A stretch of DNA of 64,000 nt, taken from NCBI GenBank assembly GCA_023313575.1, contig JAJTTP010000012.1:1178001-1242000 (forward strand), written 5' to 3'. Below, one piece after another: positions 11,243 through 23,382 of this stretch. The translations under genes were made by a program, and so were the position numbers. Numbering within the stretch: position 1 is the stretch's first letter; the number at the start of each line of letters is the position of its first letter. Source of the DNA: Eutypella sp. D-1. Its lineage: Eukaryota > Ascomycota > Sordariomycetes > Xylariales > Diatrypaceae. The notes below the pieces were generated by a model. That model did not search any database and had not been told where the DNA came from. It saw nothing but the letters and a program-made list of their open reading frames with translations.

Positions 11243-14200
11243 ATGGCGTGGCAACCCAATGTTGAGTCCCTAGCCCAATTGGCTACTTGTCTCAAGGACT
11301 CTCTCAGTGGTTTCAACAAAACTGCTCAGAAACAAGCCGAAGTGGTAAGAAATGCCCCTCCTCTTCTCCCCTCCCCTCCCCCCACTACTTTACTCCTCGA
11401 GGATTCCCTCGACCTGAACCTCAACCTGAGCCTCAGCCGCAAGCTCACGTAGAGTTACCTTTCAACGTATATCTTTTACGGGCAACCAAGAAATCATGGG
11501 GTCATATTGTACTAACGAATTCTCCCCTCGCCCCCCAACTAGATGCTTGCCCAGGCTAAGAGCTCGCCCGATATCAACAATTACCTAGTCTACCTATTCT
11601 CGAGCGCAGAACCTCCTGCTGGCCTGCAAGCTTCTGCCCAGGACTACCACCTCGTGCGATCCGCTGCCGCCATCATGTTGAAGAACAACGTGAAGTCTAG
11701 CTACAAACAGATCCCCCCCGATAGTTTGAATCTGGTTAAGATGGCGATCCCAATCGGCTTGCAAGACAAGAACTCCCAGATTCGCAATTATGCTGGAAAT
11801 ATCACTACCGAAGTGATCCGACGCGGCGGTTTACTCAGCTGGCCCGAGCTTATACCCGAGCTGTTGAAGTTAGTCGACACCGAAGGTGGCCAGGCTTCCA
11901 ACGAAGCGCAAGAGGGCGCCGTAGCAGCCCTGGCTAAGATTTGCGAGGACAACACTAAATTGCTCGAGCGCGAAGTTAATGGCCAACTGCCCCTGGATTT
12001 TATCCTGCCGAAGCTCATAAAGGCAACCGAGATCCGTCTGCCCCGAGTTTGCGCCCACGCCCTCACGGCTATCAACGTCTTCACGCCCCGGAAATCAGAA
12101 TCCATGGACAAGTACATCGATTACCTACTCCAGCATCTCTTCACCTTGGCCGACATCGGTTCTCGGAGTTCCGACAACCCTTCACAGAGTGATGATCCCC
12201 GCTCACGAAGTCCCGACATACATCGCCAAGTATGTAGAGCCTTTGTGCAGCTTGTTGAGACCTACCCGGACAAGCTTGTTGAAGGCCCCCCGGACAAGCC
12301 TGAACCTCACCTGCGCGAATTCCTAGTCAACTATATTATATCGCAACAGAAGAGTCAGGACGAGGAACTAGCTTGCGATGCTGCCGAGTTCTGGCTTGCT
12401 ATTGGAGAACACGATTATCTCTGGAAGTCCCTGACCCCATTCATGGGCAAGGTTATCCCCGTCCTCCTCGAGTGTATGGTATACAGTCTCGAGGATGTTG
12501 AACAACTGGAGGCCGAAAAGGCTGATGCGGAAGACGATGACCGGGAAGAAGATATCAAGCCGCAGTTCGTGAAGAAGTCATCTGCACGGACCGTAAATGG
12601 TGAGGCGTCCGCTAATTCTAACCAAAACGGGAATGGCCAGCAAAAGCTGGATGGTATGGACGATGATGACCTCGAGGAAGGTGAGATCGAGGAGGACTAC
12701 GAAGACGGCGACGACGCGAACCCGGATGAAAGGTGGACCCCGAGAAAATGCTCTGCTGCCGCGCTTGATGTCTTTGCACAAAACTTCAAGGGCCCGGTTT
12801 TCGAAACTATTTACCCTTATCTTACGAAAAACTCTTATTCGGAGCATTCCAACTTGCTAAAGCACCCAGAGTGGCGTTATCGTGAGGCTGCGGTTCTTGC
12901 GTTCGGCGCCGTGGCGGAAGGTTGCACGGACGTCGTCGAGGTCAAGAAGAACTATCTACCCGAACTCATGTCTCAGTACCTATTCAAGCTCTTGAACGAC
13001 CCCCAGCCCGTAGTCCGACAGATCACTTGCTGGACCCTCGGCCGTTACTCGCGGTGGGCTGCCGACCGTGAGGATCTCGCAGAGTTCTTCGAACCTATGA
13101 TGGAGGGTATCCTCACAAAAATGCTCGACGAGAACAAGAAGGTCCAGGAAGCTGGCGCATCGGCCTTCGCGAACCTCGAGGACAAGGCCGGTGAGAAGCT
13201 CGTGCCATACAGCGGGCCTATTATCCAGCAATATGTCAAGTGCTTTCAGAAGTATAAGGATCGTAACATGTACATCCTATACGACTGCGTGCAGACCCTG
13301 GCCGAGCGCCTTGGCGCCGTTCTGGCGAGACCTGATCTGGTGAACACGTTGATGCCAGCCCTCATCGACCGATGGAACAAGGTCTCCGACGACTCCCGTG
13401 AACTTTTCCCTCTCTTCGAATGTCTGTCTTACGTCGCAACAGCACTGCACAATGGCTTCTCGCCGTATGCTCCCCCCATCTTCCGTCGATGTGTCAATAT
13501 CATTCATCAGAATTTGGAACAGTCTATGGCGCAGGCGAATAATCCTGCTCTAGAAGTGCCCAACAAGGACTTCCTCATCACAAGCCTGGATCTTATCAGT
13601 TCGATTGTCCAAGCTCTGGATAAGGAGAAATCCGCCGCGCTTGTCGAGGAGTCCCGCCAAACATTTTTCGAACTCGTGAATCTATGTATGGAGGATCCCA
13701 CAGACCAAGTACGGCAATCGGCCTACGCTGTTCTCGGAGACTGTGCCAAGTATGTTTTTGCACAGTTGCAGCCGTCTTTGCCGAATATCCTCTCAGTATT
13801 GTTGAAGCAACTGGATCTTGACAGCATCCTTGACGAGGAGATTGATAGCGGGCTTAGCGTCGTGAACAACGCATGTTGGTCGGCGGGAGAGATCGCCCTC
13901 CAGTTCAAGTCGGGGATGGGCCAATGGGTTCCTGACCTGTTCACGCGATTGGTTGAGATCATTACCAACCCCGGCATTCCTTCGGGAGTGCAAGAGAACG
14001 CCGCAGTCGCTCTGGGGAGGCTTGGGCTCGGTAACAGCGAGCTGCTTGCGCCACACCTTGCGAACTTCGCCGAGGACTTCCTGAATTCGATGGATGATGT
14101 CTATCCTACGGATGAAAAAGCCACCGCATTTAGGGGTTTCGCGGCTATAGTGGAAAAGAATCCGATGGCGATGGAAAAGTCCCTGCTCCATTTCTTCACT

Positions 14201-14437
14201 GCCATTGCTCGATACAGGGACGTTCAGCTGCGCAACGAAAATAATAGCGGCCTGTACGAGGACTTCCAAAAGGTATGCCATATTCAAGGGATGCACTGAA
14301 GCGGTGTTAGGTGCAGACACTAACTCATGTTTTAGACCCTCAGCTTATACCAGCAACTTATCCCCCAATTCGACCAATTTATGGGCCAACTCCAGCCTCG
14401 GGATCAAGAGGCGCTAAAGGCAACCTACACGTTTTAA
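11243..14437 (+). CDS. kap104: Karyopherin beta-2 / transportin (Kap104-like), three exons
   Basis: The model joins 11243..11344, 11543..14272 and 14336..14437, giving 977 residues. Intron 1 (198 bp) has an ideal TACTAACG branch site. Intron 2 (63 bp) removes a premature stop that an unspliced reading meets at 14297, and adds the 33-residue end TLSLYQQL...ATYTF. The protein is a HEAT-repeat solenoid. It has the long acidic H8 loop of Kap-beta2 at roughly residues 345-420 (DDDDLEEGEIEEDYEDGDD), just before ERWTPRKCSAAALDVFA. Known role of the family: nuclear import of PY-NLS cargoes such as hnRNP-like mRNA-binding proteins, with release by Ran-GTP through the acidic loop. The start is supported by VESLAQLATCLKDSLS, a typical first HEAT helix. 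It is slightly longer than yeast Kap104. Confidence 0.95.
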
Positions 14438-16503
14438 TCCGAAAACCGAAAGATCCCAGTATGCCCTCTGAATGGGTACGATGATACCGGGTGACGATGC
14501 CGGTGTGTAGCATTAGTATCGGTATAACGTCCAAGTGGCATGAACGACGATGGATAACACACGTAGGACTCTTTATCATGGGAAACGTGGCCTGGATATC
14601 AAGACGGCACTAATGGTCATGGGAGCTCAAATGCATGCATGCGACATGGCGGCGTTGATCATTCTAGCTGGAAATTTCGCACAGGATGGGCTGCCGTTTC
14701 GAGGAAGTATGAATGAACCCTCCCAGATGGGGAATCGTGTTGATCTCATCTGGGCGATCAGGATGGGAAGGAAGAAGATTCAAGGGGCGTTAGTTGGGTA
14801 AGAGGTAGACATGAATGGAAGGGGCGTCCTGGTATCAGAATGGCCGGACCGCCTGTCTGGTTGAAGAAAAAAGAACGATGATGATGACGATGGCTTTGGA
14901 ACAAAATTTAACGCGGGTGATGACGGGGCTCCATCGGTCGATCAAATCAGTCGATCGATTATCAGGGCTTTTTTACTTATACCATGGTTAACTTGAGGAA
15001 TGGGGAAAGAAGAAAAGAAAAGAGCCGGAAACATAATATCATGGGCCGGGCCGCGCCTGCGTGCGGTTAAGACGTAGGGTCGGGCGTTTTCAGAATTAGC
15101 CGCCGCCACCACCACCACATTTAGATAGTTTCTTTTTTTATTCTAGATAGCATTTTCCTTTCTCAGAACAATTCCCCGGACCGGACCGGGCGGCACCGGA
15201 CCTGGCCGACTTGGTCAGCCGCGACTCTTTTCACTGTTTGTCTAGTTGACATGCGAGCATAGGACCCTCCAGATGGAGGGTCATAGGGGCGGGTGTGGGA
15301 AGAGACTACCCCCCAAAAAAGAAAGAGGAGGGATGGGGGACTAGAGGCCTGGAAAGAGAGAGAGAGAAATGGGGCATGTCATGGCATAGATAGATAGCTA
15401 CATAGTTTTAGTTAGGTACATAGTTTTAGTTTCTACCCACTTTTTGTCAGGCGAGGACAAACACAAGAGGACAGATGCGGAGATAAAGGTCGTGAAGTGG
15501 TGTGAGCAACGAGCATGAGCAGTGGTATTGAGGTGAGGGGATAGAAAGGGAGATGGCAAGGCCACCCCCCCCCCCCCCCCCCCAAGATGAAAAGAGAGGG
15601 AGGAGAAAGAAAAAAAAAAGGGGGGGGGGGGTAGGAGGAATGCGGTGTGTGTTGATCGGAAAGAAAAGAACGAGCCAGAATAAAGATCGACCACACCGCT
15701 GGACGAAGCTTCTACGCCTTTTTGTGTTGCCCTCCTCTTCGTTTCCTGGCTCGTTTTTTATCTGCGTGTCCCCTGGCCTGACTTCTAGACAAAAGCCTGC
15801 AGACATTGCGGTTGAGATATACTCATTAATGCCTAAAGCTTGGAGATGAATAGATAAGATCGCTAGAAGGGGGAGAAAGGACAGAAAAAGGGGAAGTAGC
15901 ATCTCAGTTGTCCCTTCGTTACGACGTGGTGGCTGTTTAAATCGGGTATTATCTCGGGTATTTCACTACGTCTTTTCATGATTGGCATTGCTGGGGTGGT
16001 GGGCGGGAAGTGGTAGTAGTAGTAGTAGGTGGCCATGGCTTTCGTATGGGCTTATCCCTTAATTTCTCTTGGTTTATTTTACATGTTTTATATCCTCTTT
16101 CCCTCCCCCCCCCCCTTTTTTTTTCTTCAGCGCATATGCAATGGGGGAGATGCCGTGGGGTTCTCTCCCATCCACTCACTCATAGCTGAGACGTAGCTTT
16201 TTTGGCCTTGCTATAGCTTTCCTTGCCCGCTCCCCCCCTTTTCTTCATTTCTATACCATAGATTGTGGTATACGGATCATCCCTTTGAGTTGTTGTGTTC
16301 GATACCAAAGGCCCTTTTCTAATAGGCCGCCTGCTCACATATTAGGCACAGGGGCCCCCATGGGGACGCATCTGCGTGTGAGGTAACCAGGTCCCGGGGT
16401 CGATGGAGATCCACCCTCTATCTTCTCATGTTCTCCCTCGTCTCCAAGGTAACGATGACGTTTCGTGGCCCATCTACTACGCCGCCGCATCCCCTTACCC
16501 CTT
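14438..16503. other. Convergent intergenic region between Kap104 and PSD1 genes
   Basis: This 2.1 kb interval should contain both 3' UTRs. It includes A/G-rich tracts, a C19 run at 15565-15583, a G12 run at 15620-15631 and a C11 run at 16105-16115. Frames across the homopolymers are artefacts of simple sequence. No RNA gene was recognised. Confidence 0.5.
15565..15631. repeat. C19 / purine spacer / G12 tract
   Basis: Nineteen consecutive C (15565-15583) are followed by a purine-rich spacer and twelve consecutive G (15620-15631). The two runs are complementary and could pair as a hairpin, or form a quadruplex or triplex. Length in such runs is also a common sequencing error site. Confidence 0.75.
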
Positions 16504-18290
16504 TCACCCGCGCTTCTCATCGGGGCTGGGGCTGCCATCGCCCTCGTCGACGACGCCGAGGGCCTCGCCCATCTTAACGTGGCGGCCCTTCTCGACGACC
16601 CAGCGGAAGCCGCCGCGGGCGCCGGGGTTATCGGGGACGGGGGCCTCGAAGACGAGGACGACGGTGCTGCCGAGGCGGAAACCGCCCATCTCCTGGCCGC
16701 GACGCAGGGCGTAGCCGCCGAGGACGGGGCTGGCGTCGCGGTAGGAGGCCTCGGCGAAGCCGGCGTAGGGCTCGCCGCGTTGCGCGGCGCGCTCCGCGGC
16801 CCGGTCTGCCGCCGTGTCGGTTAGTAGACTGTTGGTGCGCAGCTCCCGGTCGAAGTTCACCACGATAGAGCCTACGTTCGTCGCGCCTACCGGCACGAAC
16901 GAGAAGAACCCCCATCGCCACCGCCCCAGCAGCGCCACGCGCTCGTTGAGCGTGAATAAGCCCGGCAGCGTCCGCTGCAGGTACGGCGACACGGAGTACA
17001 GCTCGCCGGCGAAGTGGCGGCGGCGCTCGACGACCCAGTTCGCCGGCGAGTGGTACCGGTGGTAGTCGCCGGGCGCCAGGTATACGACGGCGTAGTACAG
17101 CGCCGTGTGCCGGCCCGTGTGCAGGATGCTGTCCCACCAGGGCCGCTCGCCCAGCGCCAGGTCCGCCCGCACCTCGGACACGGTGCCCGGGCTCGGCGGC
17201 TCCGTCGCCTGGTCCTCCAGCCGCGCCACCATGTCGCGGTTCTCCGACGTGCCTCCCGACAGGAGCCCCGGAATCGTGTACGAGATCCCGTTCACGCGCG
17301 CGAACTCCTCGTCCTGCGCCACGAGCTCCTCGTCGCCGTGCACGGCGGTCTTGGCATCCTCCTTCTCAGCGGGGCGGTGGTCGGCGATGGCATGCGACGA
17401 CGACGACTGCTTGCCGAGCAGCGCGTCGACGCTGTACGTCATGCCCTTGACCTGCTCGATATCGCCGCCCTCGATCTTGCCGAACTGGATCACGCGGCCG
17501 TCGGCGGGGGACAGGAGGGCATTGGGGTTCGGGTCGAGCGGGCGCGCGCCCGGGCGCAGCGTCCGGTAGAAGAAGGCCGCGAGGTTCGGGTACGTCCGCA
17601 GGTCCGGCTCCGCCACCTCGTCCAGGTTCACCCCGAAGATCAGCGCGTATAGCTTGAACCCCGGCACCCGCAGGTAGTACGGGATCGGGATCTCGTTGAA
17701 GCGCCCCCAGAGCCGCGATACGGCCTTGAGCGGTAGCGTCGACATGATCTGTACCTGCCTACAATAGGTAGGAAGAAAAAAAAAAGTTGGTCTTCTGGGA
17801 ACACGAGGGGGGAGTGGAAAGGGCCGGGGGAAGTATGTGTGACCTACCATGGACCGTCGGGCCGGACCCTAGGCCGCTTCTTAGGCCGGCCGGAGCCCGG
17901 ACCCCCGTCATCAGCCGCCGCGGCCTCCCGCTCGAGCCTCTCCCTCTCCCGCGCCTGCGTCTTGTAGAAATGCACGAGCCCCAGGAAGCCTATGCCCAGG
18001 CCGACGGGTATGGGGTACCACTGGATCTTGGTGTTTCGCAGGGCCGCGCCCATCCTCGAGCCGAAGCGCTCCCTGCCTTGCTGCTGTTGTTGCTGCCATC
18101 GGGCCGACGTCCGGTGGATGCGCGGGCGCGGCGTGGTGGTGAAGCGGCGTGCGGCCGGTAGCCGGGGTGGGAGTGTGTTGATGCTGGTGGTGGTGCTATG
18201 TGGGATGTGGTGGAGCGGGGAGGTCGGTATTGAGGACTTCGTTGTCGCTGCCGTCCGACGGAAGAGGACGGAGGTATGTGGGCTTGCCAT
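16504..18290 (-). CDS. psd1: Mitochondrial phosphatidylserine decarboxylase proenzyme (two exons)
   Basis: The model is complement(join(16504..17758,17848..18290)), giving 565 residues. The enzyme decarboxylates phosphatidylserine to phosphatidylethanolamine at the inner mitochondrial membrane. Exon 1 gives an Arg/Ser/Thr-rich presequence and a membrane segment (PIPVGLGIGFLGLVHF). Splicing over 17759-17847 yields PDGPWQVQIMSTLPLK. The autoprocessing motif LGST is at residues 510-513 (bases 16663-16674). Cleavage before Ser512 would leave a small alpha subunit of about 54 residues with the pyruvoyl group. LSPADGRV and YHRYHSPANW are further family motifs. A frame-compatible upstream extension to 18467 begins with GTG and was not used; the ATG at 18290 is the first in frame. 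It is divergent from the Usa1/HERP-like gene and convergent with Kap104. Confidence 0.94.
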
Positions 18291-20078
18291 CGCGCATGTG
18301 AAAGTTCGCCGGAGGGTCGCCTCTAGATGGATTTTTCTTTTCCTTTTTTTCACGGCTGGTCGCTGGTCTGGAATAGAGACATTGGACTTCGAAGGGTAGG
18401 TAAGTAAGCTATTATTAAAGTGGTAAGGTCCCCCCGTAGTGGACAGCGGGCGAGAGATTATTATCACATAAAAGAACGATGGATGGTGCTGCCCCTTCGG
18501 CTCGAAAATGTTCTAATCTTAGTGAAAGTGAGGGTTCCGGAGGAGAATGAGGTCAAGATATGAATGAATTGAAGTTTATGAAGTTAAGAGAGTCTTTCAA
18601 TTTCAAGCCACCTGCGCAATGGCGGCAATGACGCACCAAGCGCATTCTTTGTGGATATAAGGCGGGGAGGATCAACCCACGGGTAGTACCTGCTCTAGTT
18701 GAGTTGTCTATACAATTTCTATGTAAACACCAAGTTAATCAATGTGATTCACCTTTTTTATGTCACCATATCCCATACCTAGGTAAGAGAAGATGGGGCT
18801 CGAATCGAAAAAAGGGAACAAAAAAAACCAATTGGACATCCTCTCTATAGCAAGTAGGGGAGTATCCGTACGCTAAACCAGATTTCCGGGCCGAGAGTGC
18901 CCACCTTAATAAGCCTGACAGATCCATTCCAGGTTGGTATCTGAGCGCAGTTTGTAGTCTTGGTAGTTATATAATCCGTTCTGGTTCTGGTTCTGGTTTA
19001 ATGGCAACGTGGTTTTTAGCGGAAACCCGGGTACATACCTAGGTACCTAGACATCTATGTACCTAGGCAGGTATGTACCTTGTAGGTAGAAATGGGTAGA
19101 CGGTACAGACCGGATATGACATCGGATATGAGATTTATCTTATTAAGACCATGCCAGGTCGGGTGAGTCTTGGAAGTAGCATTGGTTAAGATAGCAGCAG
19201 CATTTATTACTTTGACATTCTGCCTCATCAGGTAAGAAAACAAGACAGTCGGGCTATGTACATTCCATCCAGGTGAAGGTTCCAAGGTTGGAAGGTGTGT
19301 ATGTGCTAGGGTACCTATATATGTACCTAGTTAATATACTTGTTCTACTTTACCCGTTAGTTTAGTAAGTTTAGTACCTAACATCCCTAAACTCAGTGCT
19401 TACCTAGCAGGTAACCATGCACTAGAATCATCCATGGATCTCTCGTCTCTGTCTCTTTGACAAACGCACCAAGACACACACGACATACGGCATACGACAT
19501 ACGTATTATATATATATCTCTATATACACGAATGCGACGACTGCCACGATTACTTCCACGCTCCTTACCGTCAATCCCCCATTCTAATTGATTCTAACGT
19601 TTGTCCCATCAGCGTCTTCAGGTTTAATATCTTCATACCATAATCCTCTTTCAAGGGTTGTCTGATTTTAGTATCCGAAAGGAACCGCGCGTATAAGCTA
19701 CGTATTATTGCGTATCTATCCTCTTCAAGGTTGTCGGCTGGCTGACTGACTGACTGATCATCACCTTACACCTTGCAACTTTCAACCTTCGACTTTTCGA
19801 CTTTCGATTTTCTACCTGCCTAACATGCTCTCCTGTCTTTCTCATACGTCATACATGTAGTCAGTCCGATGAATTCATGAAGTAGTTATCTGTCTTCGCG
19901 CCGCCGTAAGCGATATATCTCCGTGCAGACAGACGGAGGACAGTTATACGGAGGAGGGAACAACAACAACGACAATAACAATACGGGAAGGACAACCAAC
20001 TGCTTTACTACTCTTCAAGTCCAAGGGTCTCGTGAAGAGCGAGCTGGGGACGCGCTCAATCCCCTTCATCTTACCACA
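18291..20078. promoter_or_regulatory. Divergent intergenic/promoter region of PSD1 and the HERP-like gene
   Basis: This 1.8 kb interval contains a TACCTAGGTA-type cluster (19031-19090), a (TA)n run with TCTATATA near 19510-19527, and a CT-rich stretch from about 19600 to 19860 typical of a transcription start zone for the plus-strand gene. Three very short upstream ORFs lie at 19825-19860, 19869-19880 and 19877-19885. Confidence 0.55.
19031..19090. repeat. TACCTAGGTA-type motif cluster
   Basis: A dense block of the words TACCTAGGTACC, TAGACATC, TACCTAGGCAGG and TGTACCTTGTAGG, related to the clusters seen at 9.1, 9.9, 45.8-46.2 and 49.5 kb. Confidence 0.6.
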
Positions 20079-22619
20079 ATGGCTTCTACCTTTCCCGACC
20101 CCGCCATCTTGGGGGGCCCTGAAGGCGACCAAGGACCTCTTAAGTTCACCTTGCAGATCATGTCGCCTTCTTCCAATGTCCCCCAGCCTCTGATTATCCA
20201 GAGCCTTCCTGCTACTGCCACGGTTAAAGAGCTCAAGCATAGACTGCGGAATATTCTCGAAGCGAGACCTTCCGATCAATCCCAGCGCCTGATTCACCGA
20301 GGCCGATTATTAGCCAGGGAAGAGGAAACTATGCTCAATGTATTTGGGGAGGAGACGGTATGTTCAAGAATGCGATGATGACTCCTTCGTGGCTGACTTG
20401 TTGACTTGCTGACTGGTCTTCTCCTCATTTAGCTACGTTCTGCCGACCTCCAGACACTACATCTCGTGCTACGCGATCAGACCGATCACCGAACCGCCCC
20501 CACGGCGACAGCGACTCAGACGAGCACGAACCCAAGTCCCGGCGGAGCTCAGTCGCCAGCCGCTTTTCCGGCCCAGGCGCAACCGCATCATCACCACCAT
20601 CACCATCATCACCCTACTCCTCAGGCCGGCACCGCCCTACCACACACGCAAGCTCGACTCGGGGGTGCGCAGTGGCCCATTGCCGGGGGTGCGCCCTTCG
20701 GCCAGAACTTCCCAGCTACCATTGGCATCGCTAGTGGCGTGCAGCCAATAAATTTACCTCCTGGCTACACTCCGCAGCAGTTCGCTCAGCATCAACGTCA
20801 GTGGCTTGCTACTATGAATGCCCAGCGTGACCAGCGCAGAATGGATATTCTTAATCAGAATCAGAGGGACCGTCCTGGTGCCCAGGATCCATCTAGTACG
20901 AACTCACCTACACGGACTGGTTCACCCCTCGACCCCGACACCATGCGCACCTTTGTACGCGAAGGCGTGACGCCCAACGGCGGCTCATGGCGTATCACCG
21001 TAAACGAAACCGTCTTGGATGCTTCTTCGCCACGTCAAGGAAGAACGGGTTCTCCATTCGCGGCACCGGATATGCAAGGTCCATGGCGGCCACCAAGTAA
21101 TGCGCCCCAACCTCGCTCCGTACCCGTCGGAGGGCAGTTCGACCTACAGAATATCCTACGAACCGCCGATGCGAACCAAGCTACGAGGACAATGACCGAC
21201 GCCATGCGGAGGAACGCCAGCACCTCATCTCTGTCGAACTTGGCTAGTAGCCAATCCAGTCGGCCGGTACCTCCCGGCGTCACCACCCCATCTTTCATGG
21301 CTCACCCGGCGCGGAGTGCTGCAGGAACGCCCGTGCAGACGAATCCATTTAATATTGGTCGTGTGAACAATGTTCCAGGCCAGCGCCAAGCGCAGGCGGG
21401 CAGTGGGACACCCGAAGTCTACATACTCTCATCTCCTAACGGTCCACGTGCCATCCTACTCAACGGCAACTTGGAGACATACTTCACCCCTCAAACTCGA
21501 CCCAGCGTCCAATCTTCAACACCACAACAACCCCCCCTTGCTACAACCACGCCCGGACCAACTGGTACTGGTCGTTACCAGAGCATAGTGCATCTGCCCG
21601 CTACCCAGATTAACCCGAGCTATAGGCCACCAGCAGGAGCCAGGATTCGAAACCGGGTTCCACCCCATGCGCAACAACAACAACAACAACAACAACCAGA
21701 AGGGCAGCAACAAGGTGGCCTACCACCGCCCCCCCAGAATCAGCCTCAGCCGGGCCAAGGTGCGGCCCGCCCAGATAACGCGCAGGTAGACGCGGTGAGG
21801 GTCGCGAATTTGTTGCCCGTTGTGTGGGGACTAACCCGTTTATCCCTATTTCTCTTTATATGGTGGTACACCTCGCCCACCGCCAGCTGGGGACGACTAA
21901 TCGCCGTCATGTTTATCGCGGCCACCTTCTTCTTGGCGAACGCAGGCCTTCTGGCGCCCCTGACCGGGCAGCTCTGGGCGCCGCTCCGCCAGAACCTCGA
22001 GAATCTGATGCCGCTCGCCGACGGGCACCCCGCCGACCGCCGGAGGCAGCAACAACAACAACAACAACAAAACGGGCAGGCCGCTCGCGCCGGGGATGGT
22101 GGTGGCGGCGGCGGCGCCGAGGGAGGTGTCGACGTTGACGCCGGGCCCCGTCGCCCGGACCCCGCCGAGACCGCCGCTCGCCTAGTGCACCAGCACCGCG
22201 AGCGCAACGCCAACTGGCTCGCCAATCAAGTCCGCAGGCTCGAGCGCGCCGGCATTCTGTTCCTCGCCAGCATCGCGCCCGGCGTCGCCGAGCGCCACAT
22301 CGCGCAGCTCGAGGCCGACGCGCGCGCCGAGCGGGAGAGGCAGCGGAGGGAACAAGAAGAGGACGAGGCCGAACGACAGCGACAGCGACAGCAAGAGCAG
22401 GAGCGAGAGCGGGAACAGGGAGAGGAAGCGGCGACGGAGACCCGAAATGAGGCTTCGGCGGAGCAGGAGCAGGCGCCCACACGCGGATCCAATGCCACTG
22501 CCACGGCCGAGAGCACCGCCGTGGACCAGCGGGACGGAGCTGGAGCTAACGGCGGCGCGGGCGAGGGTATCAGGGCGAGGGCTCCGTATGCCGACGGCGC
22601 GCCCGTCGATGCTGCTTGA
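20079..22619 (+). CDS. HERP/Usa1-like ER membrane protein with N-terminal ubiquitin-like domain
   Basis: The model joins 20079..20357 and 20433..22619, giving 821 residues. Intron 20358-20432 is phase 0 with a GCTGACTGG branch region. Residues about 20-115 form a ubiquitin-like domain: FTLQIMSPS, VKELKHRL, QRLIHRGRLL, then LHLVLRDQT across the splice. A long Pro/Gln/Ser-rich low-complexity region follows, including His and Gln runs. Two hydrophobic segments lie at about 550-600 (NLLPVVWGLTRLSLFLFIWW and LIAVMFIAATFFLANAGLL). The rest is a charged Glu/Arg/Gln coiled-coil-like tail. An N-terminal UBL plus paired membrane segments is the layout of HERP/Usa1, the scaffold of the Hrd1 ERAD ligase. 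The family call is by layout rather than a diagnostic motif. The start context is accacaATGg, and short uORFs precede it. Confidence 0.75.
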
Positions 22620-23088
22620 AGGGGCGGGGGCGGGGCGTGGCGGTCCCCGTAGTTAATTATTGCTCTTCTACTTCATATCATTTTGCATACGTTTACGCAC
22701 AGCAGTCCGGGAGAAAAATGGCAGCCCAACTCGTTGTTTTATCTGCGGAAGGGGAGGACAAGCGTGTGTGTGTGTGTCGGGGGCGGGGGGTTGGGGAGGG
22801 AAGGACAAAATCGCTTCGTGTGCTTATTCTGTGCATCTACATATTTTTATATAGGCCTTTTTTTTTCTTTTCCTTTGGAAGCGAAGGAGAAACTTACTTG
22901 GTTGTCTGTCCTATTCCCACTTGTTATGTGCTCGTATAGCTGGGTTCTGTTCTTACGTCATGTATTTGTGTGTGTGTGTGTATGTTGTTGGGGTGTGGGG
23001 AAGGGGGTGGGGCGGTGAGGTAGGAGGTAGAGGAGGGCAAAAGAGAAAGACATACTGATAATGAGGTCCGGACAGGTTGTTCAACCTG

Positions 23089-23109
23089 GGGGGGGGGGGG
23101 GGGGGGGGG
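23089..23109. repeat. Poly-G run (21)
   Basis: An uninterrupted run of 21 G on the plus strand. Confidence 0.85.
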
Positions 23110-23364
23110 TTACGTGCTACGTAGCATGCGTGCGAGACATGCATTTACGGTTCAAGTCGGAGAGAGATATATAGCGTGAGGTTCGGGATCTGCGTATCCC
23201 GTATCCCGTATATCTCGTGGTCCATGGGTATTATTCGTGGTAGGGAAAAGGGTGGGGAAGTAATTACGAACTTCTTTTATTTCGGAATATTATTGTTACT
23301 ATAGGCAGCGTTCTCCTTGTTATTTGTTTTACGTGGGTTTTCGGGCCAATTCGAATGGTTTGGT

Positions 23365-23382
23365 GGGGGGGGGGGGGGGGGG
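23365..23382. repeat. Poly-G run (18)
   Basis: An uninterrupted run of 18 G on the plus strand, about 255 bp beyond the previous run. Confidence 0.85.

Noticed and set aside
18291..18467. Longer N-terminus of PSD1
   Set aside because: The upstream extension begins at GTG, and the sequence up to 18291 does not look like a mitochondrial presequence; the first ATG in frame is 18290.
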